Assembly: GCA_003567005.1 (NCBI GenBank)
Contig: PXBF01000068.1
Span: 76,392 to 140,391 of the forward strand
Source of the DNA: PVC group bacterium
Lineage (GTDB): Bacteria; Verrucomicrobiota; Kiritimatiellia; UBA8416
Direction of reading: 5' to 3'
Length of the DNA: 64,000 nucleotides
In this document: piece after piece, positions 1 to 8,046 of the stretch
How the letters are laid out: each line of letters opens with the position of its first letter
How positions within the stretch are numbered: the stretch's first letter is position 1
Made by a program: the position numbers and the translations under genes
The notes under the pieces: generated by a model
What the model was told of the DNA's origin: nothing
Seen by the model: only the letters and a program-made list of their open reading frames with translations
The model's database searches: none

Positions 1-245
1 ACGGAAACAGATAGGTCTGACCGTTCGCGCGTATCCACAACGTCCATTACGTGAATACCAGCATCCCCTACCGAAGCATGCGTGTGAACACGCGCGATCA
101 CCGCGTCATCCGGCTCCTGCCCTTGCAGGATCAACCATGCAACCACGCCTATCGTCACGAAACATAATGCAGCAATCGCGAACATGGCTGCACGCGAATG
201 CACAAAATAACGACTGGTAGCCGACCGATCTGGTGTTTTTGACAT
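1..245 (-). CDS. Membrane-anchored protein of unknown function, C-terminus outside window
   Basis: The ATG lies 7 bp after the accC stop codon, with an AAGG element just upstream, so it is probably co-transcribed and translationally coupled with accC. About 81 codons are visible. The protein starts with a short polar stretch (MSKTPDRSATSRYFVHSRAA), followed by one strong transmembrane segment at about residues 21-41 (AALCFVTIGVVAWLIL). After it comes a polar, presumably periplasmic region that runs off the window. I do not recognise the family. There is no lipobox and no obvious signal peptidase I site, so a single-pass inner-membrane anchor is the simplest reading. Confidence 0.6.
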   Translation of the reverse strand, partial: MSKTPDRSATSRYFVHSRAAMFAIAALCFVTIGVVAWLILQGQEPDDAVIARVHTHASVGDAGIHVMDVVDTRERSDLSVS

Positions 246-252
246 AGCACCC

Positions 253-1683
253 TTATAGGTATGAAGCGCCTGCGCCACCGGTTAAGCGACGAAACGAATC
301 GGATAATTTATGCATAAATTCATGCAGACGATGCCGAACCTCTGCCGCACGCATATCTTCAACAAAGGCCGTTGTATAATCACCCTGCCGAAATTTCCGC
401 TCTGCAAGAATGCGCCGCAAAAAAGGGACTGTCGTTTTTACATTCTTAATCTCAAATTCTGCCAGTACACGTTCCATTCTCGCAAGCGCATGTTCGCGCG
501 TCTCAGCATACACGATAAATTTAGCCAACAACGAATCATAGTGATGCGGAACGATGTAACCATTATAGATATGACTATCAATCCGTACACCAGGTCCCCC
601 CGGCATAACGAGACCTTCAACCAAACCGGGTGAAGGAGAAAAATCATCGTCAGGATCTTCCGCATTAATACGGCACTCGACTGCATGTCCGCGCAACTGA
701 AGGTCTTCTTGCCGTAAGGGAAGGGGTTCACCCGCGCCAACCTGTATCTGCATGCGAATCAAATCCAGCCCTGTGACCCATTCGGTAACCGGATGCTCAA
801 CCTGAATACGTGTATTCATCTCAATAAAGAAAAAGTTACCGGCCCGATCCAGCAGAAACTCGACCGTACCGGCTCCAACATAATGAACCGCCTTTGCGGC
901 AGCAACTGCAGCTGCACCCATTTCAGACCGCAATTTGGCATCTACAGCAACCGACGGCGACTCCTCGATCAATTTCTGATGCCGACGCTGAATCGAGCAT
1001 TCGCGCTCACCCAGATGTATTACATTACCATGCTGGTCCGCCATGATCTGTATCTCAATATGCCGTGCATCCTCGATCACTTTCTCCAGATATACATCCC
1101 CTGACCCAAAAACAGCAGCCGATTCGCTTTGTGATATGTCGAGCGCATCTTTCAGCTCATGCGGAGACGTAACCACCTGCATCCCTTTACCTCCACCACC
1201 CGCAGAAGGCTTGATAAGAAGCGGATAACCGATATCTTTTGCAACACGCACAACATTCTGGCGCGACCGAATCGGCTTACGCGTCCCAGGAGGGATCGGA
1301 ACCCCAACCCGATGCATCGTAGCGCGAGCTGTGACTTTATCACCCAACTTACGTATCGCCTTGGCCGGCGGACCAATAAACGCTATCTTGTGCTTCTGGC
1401 AGGCTTCCGCAAAATCTGCCTTTTCCGACAAAAATCCATAACCGGGGTGAATGGCCTGAGCCCCTGTCTTGCGCGCAGCATCCAGAATCGCATCCATGCG
1501 CAAATAGGAAGCAGAACTCGCCGCAGGCCCGATACAAACCGCTTCATCCGCTAACCCCACATGCATACAGGACTCATCTGCTTCCGAGTAAACAGCAACC
1601 GTGCGAATACCCAATTCTTGACAAGACCGAATGATGCGAACCGCAATTTCTCCGCGATTGGCAATTAATATTTTTCGAAACAT
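253..1683 (-). CDS. accC: Biotin carboxylase (acetyl-CoA carboxylase subunit or related carboxylase)
   Basis: ATP-grasp enzyme that carboxylates biotin on a carrier protein, the first half-reaction of acetyl-CoA carboxylase and of fatty acid synthesis. Visible are the N-terminal motif FRKILIANRGEIAVRII, the glycine-rich ATP loop SAGGGGKGMQVV, the catalytic segment RECSIQRRHQKLIEESPS and EMNTRIQVEHPVTE. The chosen ATG starts MFRKILIANRG and has an AGGAAAG ribosome-binding site; a start eight codons upstream is possible but lacks family support. The 476 residues are about 25 more than usual, as a basic C-terminal tail. No biotin carrier gene (accB) is adjacent in the window, so a role in another biotin-dependent carboxylase cannot be excluded. 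Confidence 0.93.
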   Translation of the reverse strand: MFRKILIANRGEIAVRIIRSCQELGIRTVAVYSEADESCMHVGLADEAVCIGPAASSASYLRMDAILDAARKTGAQAIHPGYGFLSEKADFAEACQKHKIAFIGPPAKAIRKLGDKVTARATMHRVGVPIPPGTRKPIRSRQNVVRVAKDIGYPLLIKPSAGGGGKGMQVVTSPHELKDALDISQSESAAVFGSGDVYLEKVIEDARHIEIQIMADQHGNVIHLGERECSIQRRHQKLIEESPSVAVDAKLRSEMGAAAVAAAKAVHYVGAGTVEFLLDRAGNFFFIEMNTRIQVEHPVTEWVTGLDLIRMQIQVGAGEPLPLRQEDLQLRGHAVECRINAEDPDDDFSPSPGLVEGLVMPGGPGVRIDSHIYNGYIVPHHYDSLLAKFIVYAETREHALARMERVLAEFEIKNVKTTVPFLRRILAERKFRQGDYTTAFVEDMRAAEVRHRLHEFMHKLSDSFRRLTGGAGASYL

Positions 1684-1767
1684 TCCACTTTCCTTTCGCA
1701 ATACCAACGCAGCTACGTATTAGGAAATGTACAAGCATAAACGTCAAGTACTTCCATGCAAAACAAC

Positions 1768-2742
1768 CTACCCACCCTTCTCGAACGAATATGCTGCAAG
1801 CGCTGCCATCTCTTCAAGAGAAGATTGAACATGCGAAACATTCGGGTTATGCGGACGGGCAAGGTATATGATTGCACCGCCCTGTTCCAGTAATGGGCGC
1901 ATCAAGGTGGAACAATCCTGATTCGGTTTCATCGCATATTTTTCTGCATCCCTTCGCGCATACCGATCCAAAAGCGGCAACATGCCCCTCCCCCCTTCAT
2001 ATACAATCACATCCGCCTTGCCAATGGTACGAACCATCCGCACAGACAGATCATCTGGATTGTAAGAGGGCACCGCAATAAAGTGAAACACATGAAGCAA
2101 GCCACGTTTACATGCATGACCCAATGCATTCTCGAACCATGTCTCTGCTGCAATATCTTCTCCCGCCGCAAGCATTCGCCCTACAGGACCACGAATCACC
2201 CGCTCCCAAAACAATCTCCGCTGTTGCACACAAGGCAATTGCTTTCGTACCAGGGCCGTTTTTTTCGCAACAAAAGGAAACAGTTTATCAAGGTGCGATG
2301 GTAGAATTTGCTCAACATCCTGCTTCAACAATCGCGCGATTACCGGCGAGGCACCCCCAGTGGAAATGGCAATTTGCAAGGGATCATGCCGCAGAATCGC
2401 CGGAAAGATAAAGTCACAGATTTCCGGGGCATCAACAATATTGGCCCAAATGCCTGCTGCATGCGCATCCGCCGCAATGCGCCGCCCCAAGTCAGGGTCA
2501 TCGGTAGCAGCTACAACGACATTATGACCGTCAAGATGACTGCATGCATACTCCGAACGTAGCAACGTACAAGAGTAGCGCGCCGCTAATGCGCGCACAC
2601 CGTCGCTGAAAACAGGTGCCACGACCGTGATGGACGCTCCAGCAGCCGCTACTGTTTCTAGCTTTGCAGCCGCAATCGTGCCTCCTCCAACTAACAAAAC
2701 ACGCAATGTAGAACCGGAAACAAACAGAGGAAAATATTTCAT
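1768..2742 (-). CDS. CysG-like precorrin-2 dehydrogenase / siroheme synthase with a remnant methyltransferase domain
   Basis: The N-terminal half (about residues 1-150) carries the Rossmann motif VLLVGGGTIAAAKLETVAAAGASITVV and segments such as IWANIVDAPEICDFIFPAI and ISTGGASPVIARLLKQ, typical of the NAD-dependent precorrin-2 dehydrogenase/sirohydrochlorin ferrochelatase part of CysG. A helical dimerisation region follows. The last ~110 residues (HVFHFIAVPSYNPDDLSVRM, ADVIVYEGGRGMLPLLDRY) align by eye with the start of the SUMT/CobA methyltransferase domain. However, the GAGPGD SAM loop is lost, the domain stops about half-way, and the usual RLKGGDPF motif is absent. Start chosen at MKYFPLFVSG with a GGAG site; an ATG 26 codons upstream is less likely. 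83 bp separate it from accC. Confidence 0.8.
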   Translation of the reverse strand: MKYFPLFVSGSTLRVLLVGGGTIAAAKLETVAAAGASITVVAPVFSDGVRALAARYSCTLLRSEYACSHLDGHNVVVAATDDPDLGRRIAADAHAAGIWANIVDAPEICDFIFPAILRHDPLQIAISTGGASPVIARLLKQDVEQILPSHLDKLFPFVAKKTALVRKQLPCVQQRRLFWERVIRGPVGRMLAAGEDIAAETWFENALGHACKRGLLHVFHFIAVPSYNPDDLSVRMVRTIGKADVIVYEGGRGMLPLLDRYARRDAEKYAMKPNQDCSTLMRPLLEQGGAIIYLARPHNPNVSHVQSSLEEMAALAAYSFEKGG

Positions 2743-2950
2743 ACTTGGAAACTCCACATCGAGGGAGCATGACATAATGGATGCAGCGAGACAACGCCCA
2801 TTTGAACATGACCGATTCAAGACTTGACATAAACAGCTTAAAAACCATGCTTATCCAGCATACTGTAATGGCTGCAGTATCTGATTCGGTTGGCGGACCA
2901 ATAGAATCAATGCGTACTCCGCTCATACCGATATAACAACAAGGAAACAC

Positions 2951-4270
2951 ATGAATAGTCAAACGATACTCCAGCGCATCCAAACGAAAGAAGCACGCGT
3001 TGGCATTATAGGGCTGGGGTACGTCGGACTTCCCTTACTCCTTGAGTTTGCAAAGGCCGGTTTCCCCATCGCAGGTTTTGATGTAGACCAAGTAAAAGTT
3101 GACCAATTGGCCCTGGGAAAATCCTACATTCGCCATATCTCCTCCAAAGAAATCCAAGAGCATTTGCAAGACAATCCGGCTTTTTTTGCTACAACCGACT
3201 TTTCGAGAGCAAAAGAGTGTGATGCGCTGTTAATTTGCGTCCCGACTCCATTAACCGCACATCGGGATCCTGATCTTTCATACGTATTAAAAACTGGTTC
3301 ACAAATCGCCCCGTATATCCAAAAAGGACAGTTGATCACGCTGGAGTCAACAACCTATCCGGGAACAACCGAAGAAGAGTTGATTCCCGTCTTGGAAGCA
3401 GGTAGCAACTTAAAAGCGGGCAACGACTTCTTTGTTGCCTATTCCCCTGAAAGAGAAGACCCCAACAACAAGGATTTCTCCACTGCCACCATTCCTAAAG
3501 TGATTGGCGGTGTGGACGAAGCTTCTTTGCGTGTGGCAACCGAGTTATACCAAGCCGTGATCTGCAAACTGGTTCCGGTCTCGAACTGCAGAACAGCAGA
3601 AGCGGCCAAACTAATGGAAAACATCTTTCGTTGCGTCAACATTGCTCTCGTTAACGAATTGAAAATTGTGTTTTCTGCCATGGATATCGACGTATGGGAA
3701 GTGATTCGTGCCGCTTCTACCAAACCATTCGGCTTTATGCCTTTTTTTCCAGGACCGGGTCTTGGAGGTCACTGCATCCCCATTGATCCCTTTTATCTAA
3801 CCTGGAAAGCCAGGGAGTATGATATCGCCTCTCGGTTTATCGAGCTAGCAGGAGAAATCAACACAAGCATGCCTTCCTACGTAATCCAACGTACCATGAT
3901 CGCACTCAATAGCCACGGCAAACCGTTGCAAGGTAGCCGCATCCTGTTGCTGGGATTAGCTTACAAAAAAAATGTCGATGATGATCGTGAAAGCCCAACC
4001 TACGTAATCTGGAAAAACCTACTCTCATATGGCGCAACCGTCTCCTACCACGACCCGTACTGCCCCGTTGTGAGGCCAAGTCGTGAACACAACCAGTTCG
4101 CCGGTATCGCAAGTGTACCCGCGGAAAGTATCAATGCCGAACATTTCGATGCCGCAATCATTACAACCGGGCACGACTGTGTCGACCACGACGCGATTGC
4201 CCGAAAACTCCCCATTGTCATCGATACCAGAGGTGTCTGTGCACCAGCAGACCATATTTTCCAAGCCTGA
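2951..4270 (+). CDS. Nucleotide-sugar 6-dehydrogenase (UDP-GlcNAc/UDP-ManNAc/UDP-hexose type)
   Basis: NAD-dependent four-electron oxidation of a UDP-sugar to the UDP-uronic acid in the cytoplasm, feeding surface polysaccharide synthesis. The Rossmann motif VGIIGLGYVGLPLL lies near residue 17, the NAD-domain segment LLICVPTP near 94, the ESTTYPGTTEE segment near 132, and the catalytic Cys275 sits in GPGLGGHCIPIDPFYL. That last segment, with PFYLTWKA, resembles WbpA/TviB-type UDP-N-acetylhexosamine dehydrogenases more than UDP-glucose dehydrogenases, but the next gene is UDP-glucuronate epimerase-like, so the substrate is unsettled. A good AAGGAA site precedes the ATG. The divergent intergenic region holds a TTGACA hexamer at 2824-2829 without a convincing -10. 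Full length (439 aa). Confidence 0.88.
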   Translation: MNSQTILQRIQTKEARVGIIGLGYVGLPLLLEFAKAGFPIAGFDVDQVKVDQLALGKSYIRHISSKEIQEHLQDNPAFFATTDFSRAKECDALLICVPTPLTAHRDPDLSYVLKTGSQIAPYIQKGQLITLESTTYPGTTEEELIPVLEAGSNLKAGNDFFVAYSPEREDPNNKDFSTATIPKVIGGVDEASLRVATELYQAVICKLVPVSNCRTAEAAKLMENIFRCVNIALVNELKIVFSAMDIDVWEVIRAASTKPFGFMPFFPGPGLGGHCIPIDPFYLTWKAREYDIASRFIELAGEINTSMPSYVIQRTMIALNSHGKPLQGSRILLLGLAYKKNVDDDRESPTYVIWKNLLSYGATVSYHDPYCPVVRPSREHNQFAGIASVPAESINAEHFDAAIITTGHDCVDHDAIARKLPIVIDTRGVCAPADHIFQA

Positions 4271-4284
4271 TTAGAAAGAACATT

Positions 4285-5259
4285 ATGAAAATACTCGTAA
4301 CCGGAACCGCTGGATTCATTGGAATGCACCTTGCTCACCGACTGCTCACCGCGGGGCATGAAATTGTCGGTATCGACAACTTTAACCCGTACTACGCTAT
4401 TTCCTTGAAGGAAGATCGACACAAGACACTGGAAAGCCATCCACGCTATACGGGAATACGTATGGATCTGTGCGACAGACACGCATTGGAAACCTGCTTC
4501 AAGGAACATGCCGTGGAACGGGTCTGTCATTTAGCGGCGCAGGCAGGCGTTCGATACTCCCTAACCCATCCCCATGTCTATGAAGAAAGCAATGTACAAG
4601 CATTTCTGAACATGCTCGAATGCTGCCGACACCACGCCGTACAAAGGCTCGTCTATGCATCCAGCTCAAGCGTGTATGGCGGCAATACCAAGCTCCCGTT
4701 TCGTGAAGCCGATACTGTCGATGCCCCCGTAAGCCTGTACGCCGCAACCAAAAAAGCCAATGAACTCATGGCGCATTGCTACACACACCTGTATGGATTC
4801 CAGACCATCGGATTGCGCTTCTTCACCGTATATGGTCCTTGGGGACGACCCGATATGGCCATGTGGCTGTTTACCAAAGCCATGCTGGAAAAACGCCCCA
4901 TCAAGGTCTTCAACCATGGGAAAATGCAACGCGATTTCACCTATATTGATGATATTATAACAGGCGTGGAGCGGAGCCTGCTTCAAAACCATAATTTAGA
5001 TCCCTACGAAATTCTGAACATTGGAAACCATCGCAGTGAAAACCTGATGGAAATGATCGATCTCTTGGCTCATGCATTAGGTTGTGTACCACAGATGGAA
5101 ATGCTCCCCATGCAACCGGGCGATGTGCCAGCCACCTATGCAGACATCACCCAAATTCAACAAAAACTGGATTTCGCACCATCCACTCCCATCGCCGAAG
5201 GAATTCCCAAATTTGTAGACTGGTTTCTTGCCTATCATCAGCTTCATGCACCAAGCTGA
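4285..5259 (+). CDS. NAD-dependent UDP-sugar 4-epimerase, UDP-glucuronate 4-epimerase type
   Basis: Extended short-chain dehydrogenase that inverts C4 of a UDP-sugar. It shows the glycine motif VTGTAGFIG near residue 5, the HLAAQAGVRYSL segment, the catalytic YAATK (Tyr-x3-Lys) and the RFFTVYGPWGRPDMAMWLF and MQRDFTYIDDI segments typical of UDP-glucuronate 4-epimerases (CapI/LspL). It begins 14 bp after the dehydrogenase stop, so the pair form an operon: oxidation of a UDP-sugar followed by C4 epimerisation to the galacto form. If the dehydrogenase makes UDP-N-acetylglucosaminuronate, this enzyme may act on that instead. 324 aa is the usual length. Confidence 0.87.
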   Translation: MKILVTGTAGFIGMHLAHRLLTAGHEIVGIDNFNPYYAISLKEDRHKTLESHPRYTGIRMDLCDRHALETCFKEHAVERVCHLAAQAGVRYSLTHPHVYEESNVQAFLNMLECCRHHAVQRLVYASSSSVYGGNTKLPFREADTVDAPVSLYAATKKANELMAHCYTHLYGFQTIGLRFFTVYGPWGRPDMAMWLFTKAMLEKRPIKVFNHGKMQRDFTYIDDIITGVERSLLQNHNLDPYEILNIGNHRSENLMEMIDLLAHALGCVPQMEMLPMQPGDVPATYADITQIQQKLDFAPSTPIAEGIPKFVDWFLAYHQLHAPS

Positions 5260-5297
5260 AAAGCCATGACACCGCATACCCCCACGGAGAGCCTATC

Positions 5298-7250
5298 ATG
5301 AATATTTTTGTACCTGGCCGTATCTGCTTGTTTGGTGAGCACAGTGACTGGGCTGGTGGATACCGTCGCATTAATGCCGAAATAGAAAAAGGCTACACCA
5401 TTATTACCGGCACGAACCAAGGTATTTATGCCGATGTAAAGCAGCACCCTTCTCGCTTTATCTATCATGCCCGCGCCGAAGATGGCCAAATACAGACCTA
5501 CGATCTACCTATGGAAAGCCAAGCGCTCTTAGAAGCTGCCGAAGCAGGTGGCTACATCAGCTATGCTGCCGGCGTCGCCTATCAGGTATTAACCAACTAC
5601 CGTGTCCGCGGCATTGAAATCACCAATACCTTGACAGATCTACCCGTCAAAAAAGGATTGTCGAGCAGTGCCGCGGTTTGTGTCATGACAGCCCGTGCCT
5701 TTAACCGTGTCTATGACCTCAAACTTACGGTCCGCGGGGAAATGGAACTCGCCTACTTAGGAGAAATCACCACGCCATCCCGATGCGGACGCATGGACCA
5801 AGGCTGTGCCTACGGAAATCGCCCGATTCTTATGATCTATGATGGCGACCGCCTAGACGTGCAAGAACTCAGCGTCCCACATGACTTGTATTATATCATC
5901 GTTGACTTGAAGGCCAGCAAAGATACTAAAGAAATCCTGAATCGCTTAAATCATTGCTACCCCTTTCCGGATGACGAGATCCAAAGCGCAGTCCAGGAAT
6001 ATCTTGGCCCTATTAACCGCGACATCGTAACGCAAGCTGTCGAGGCACTGCGACGTGCCGATGCGCCCGCATTAGGCCATCTGATGACCCAAGCCCAAAA
6101 ACAATTCGACCAGGCCATGCAACCAGCCTGCCCAAATCAGCTTACCGCACCAGTCTTACATCGCTTACTTGAACATGAACCATTGCAAAAGTTCATATAT
6201 GGCGGAAAAGGCGTTGGCTCACAAGGAGATGGCACGGCGCAACTGCTTGCAAAAGACAGGCAATCCCAGCTTGCAGCCATAACATGTATCGAAAAGGATC
6301 TCGGCATGCAATGCCTCGACTTGATTATTCATTCAGGACGAAAAGTTCGCAAAGCTGTCATTCCTGCCGCTGGATTTGGTACGCGACTTTTTCCCGCTAC
6401 CAAAGCTCTCAAGAAAGAACTCTTTCCGGTTATCGATGGCCAAGGCCGCGCTAAACCTGTCATTCTGGCCATTGTTGAAGAAGCACTGAGCGCGGGTATT
6501 GAAGAAGTTTGCATTATCGTGCAAAGCCAGGATCGCGACCTGTTCGAAGAAATCTTCTGTACCCCACCACCCATCGAGAATTTCAATAAATTGAGCCGCG
6601 AAAATCAGCAGTATTGTCGCTATCTCATGGAAGTGGGAAATCGCATCACGTTTCTTTCCCAGGATACCCAAGAAGGATTCGGACATGCCGTCTATTGCGC
6701 AAAAGAATGGGTCCAGAATGAACCCTTTCTTCTCCTGTTAGGTGATCATCTATACACGAGCCCCACCGATGCATCCTGCGCCCGGCAGATGATGTCAGTA
6801 TATGAAGCCAGTGGCCGCAGTGTGGTCGCCGTCGAGGAAACACCTGCCGATCAAGTCCATCACTTCGGATGTGTTACCGGAACATGGAAAATAGCTAACG
6901 AAACACTCAATATAACCGAATTTGCTGAAAAACCAACAGCGAGCTATGCCCGCGAACAACTGCAAGTGGACGGATTACCTGCCGATACCTTTTTAACGGT
7001 TTTCGGACAATACATCCTCAACCCCCGCATTTTCGCGCTACTGGAAGAAAACATCAGAAACAACATGCGGGAAAAAGGCGAATTTCAGCTTACGACATGC
7101 CTTGACCGCTTACGGCAAGAAGAGGGCTTCCAAGCCTGCCGCGTAAACGGTCGTAGATTTGACATTGGCAATCCACAAGCGTACCAACAAAGCATCCAAG
7201 ATTTTGCCATACACGACCGCGATAAATCCGAAGCACAAAGGCTGCAGTAA
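5298..7250 (+). CDS. Fused GHMP-family sugar kinase and UTP-glucose-1-phosphate uridylyltransferase-like enzyme
   Basis: Two enzymes in one 650-residue chain. Residues 1 to about 345 are a GHMP kinase: GRICLFGEHSDWAGG near the start resembles the galactokinase signature, the ATP loop is PVKKGLSSSAAV, and the C-terminal loop is GGKGVGSQGDG. From residue 352 a GalU-type nucleotidyltransferase begins with KAVIPAAGFGTRLFPATKA and includes LLLLGDHLY and ITEFAEKP. The likely overall reaction is sugar to sugar-1-phosphate to UDP-sugar, a salvage route analogous to the bacterial FKP fusion for fucose; the sugar is unknown. ATG chosen with GGAG upstream, 38 bp after the epimerase; an in-frame extension upstream overlaps that gene and is rejected. 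Family names for the kinase half are uncertain. Confidence 0.82.
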   Translation: MNIFVPGRICLFGEHSDWAGGYRRINAEIEKGYTIITGTNQGIYADVKQHPSRFIYHARAEDGQIQTYDLPMESQALLEAAEAGGYISYAAGVAYQVLTNYRVRGIEITNTLTDLPVKKGLSSSAAVCVMTARAFNRVYDLKLTVRGEMELAYLGEITTPSRCGRMDQGCAYGNRPILMIYDGDRLDVQELSVPHDLYYIIVDLKASKDTKEILNRLNHCYPFPDDEIQSAVQEYLGPINRDIVTQAVEALRRADAPALGHLMTQAQKQFDQAMQPACPNQLTAPVLHRLLEHEPLQKFIYGGKGVGSQGDGTAQLLAKDRQSQLAAITCIEKDLGMQCLDLIIHSGRKVRKAVIPAAGFGTRLFPATKALKKELFPVIDGQGRAKPVILAIVEEALSAGIEEVCIIVQSQDRDLFEEIFCTPPPIENFNKLSRENQQYCRYLMEVGNRITFLSQDTQEGFGHAVYCAKEWVQNEPFLLLLGDHLYTSPTDASCARQMMSVYEASGRSVVAVEETPADQVHHFGCVTGTWKIANETLNITEFAEKPTASYAREQLQVDGLPADTFLTVFGQYILNPRIFALLEENIRNNMREKGEFQLTTCLDRLRQEEGFQACRVNGRRFDIGNPQAYQQSIQDFAIHDRDKSEAQRLQ

Positions 7251-7270
7251 AACCTTTCTACAGTTAGCAA

Positions 7271-7299
7271 TTGCCTATGGCATGGCCTATTCGTACGAT
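7271..7299 (+). promoter_or_regulatory. Putative sigma-70 promoter upstream of cysC
   Basis: TTGCCT, a 17-bp spacer and TACGAT, ending 30 bp before the APS kinase start. It lies in the 79-bp gap after the kinase-pyrophosphorylase fusion, so cysC could be transcribed separately from the upstream UDP-sugar genes. Hexamers were read by eye. Confidence 0.4.
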
Positions 7300-7329
7300 A
7301 ATAGAATACACTCTTTAAAAAGGGATAGG

Positions 7330-7992
7330 ATGAAAACAGATCGTCGCGCAAACAACATTACCTGGCATCATAATGGGGTATCGCCACAAGATCGTATGAA
7401 GCAACTCGGACAACGGGGCTGTGTGCTCTGGATGACTGGTTTAAGCGGTTCCGGAAAATCCACGATTGCCGTGGCGCTGGAAGCGAATCTTATGCAAAAA
7501 GGCCATGTCGCTTATGTCTTGGATGGCGATAATATCCGGCATGGCTTAAATGCTGACCTCGACTTCAGCGAGGCAGGGCGACGTGAAAATATTAGACGTA
7601 TCGCACATGTTGCCGCCTTGATGGCCGATGCTGGTCTCATCGTCATCACCGCATTCATTTCCCCCTATGCAGAAGATCGGGCAGCCGCCCGACACATCAT
7701 TGATTCGCATCCGAATCCACAAGGGAAACGCTTTACGGAAATCTACGTGAATACACCATTAGCAGTCTGCGAAGAGCGCGACCCCAAGTCCCTCTATGCA
7801 AAGGCACGCAAAGGAGAAATTCCACATTTTACCGGTATTAACGCCCCATTCGAAGCCCCGCCCGCACCAGATATCGAAATCTGCACAGCGAGATACTCCG
7901 TTGCGGAATGCGTCGCCTGCATTATCGAGCAAACGGCGGCCTTTCATGTGCAGTTGAAAACAGAAGAAACGCAGCAAACGCGCAAACCCTAA
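7330..7992 (+). CDS. cysC: Adenylyl-sulfate (APS) kinase
   Basis: Phosphorylates adenosine 5'-phosphosulfate to PAPS, the sulfate donor for assimilation or for sulfotransferases. The Walker A motif GLSGSGKS is at residues 37-44, followed by YVLDGDNIRHGLN, FSEAGRRENIRRI and ITAFISPYAEDR, all family hallmarks, and the ending KGEIPHFTGINAPFEAP. ATG chosen at MKTDRR behind AGGGATAGG; upstream in-frame codons overlap the previous gene. 220 aa is normal. No ATP sulfurylase, APS reductase or sulfotransferase is adjacent; instead it sits among nucleotide-sugar genes, which suggests PAPS for glycan sulfation, but that is inference. Confidence 0.93.
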   Translation: MKTDRRANNITWHHNGVSPQDRMKQLGQRGCVLWMTGLSGSGKSTIAVALEANLMQKGHVAYVLDGDNIRHGLNADLDFSEAGRRENIRRIAHVAALMADAGLIVITAFISPYAEDRAAARHIIDSHPNPQGKRFTEIYVNTPLAVCEERDPKSLYAKARKGEIPHFTGINAPFEAPPAPDIEICTARYSVAECVACIIEQTAAFHVQLKTEETQQTRKP

Positions 7993-8010
7993 AAAACCCG
8001 AATATATCAT

Positions 8011-8040
8011 TTGACTCTCCCTATCAATTACTCACATATT
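8011..8040 (+). promoter_or_regulatory. Putative promoter abutting the rfbB start codon (leaderless candidate)
   Basis: TTGACT, an 18-bp spacer and CATATT, with only 6 bp between the -10 hexamer and the ATG. Transcription would begin at or next to the start codon. No Shine-Dalgarno sequence precedes the gene, which fits a leaderless transcript. recN and gspE show the same arrangement. Confidence 0.45.
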
Positions 8041-8046
8041 GCAAAC

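Noticed and set aside
5082..5297. Upstream extension of the kinase-pyrophosphorylase fusion
   Set aside because: The 72 extra codons overlap the epimerase gene and are Cys/His/Arg-rich; the ATG at 5298 has its own GGAG and begins the conserved kinase motif.
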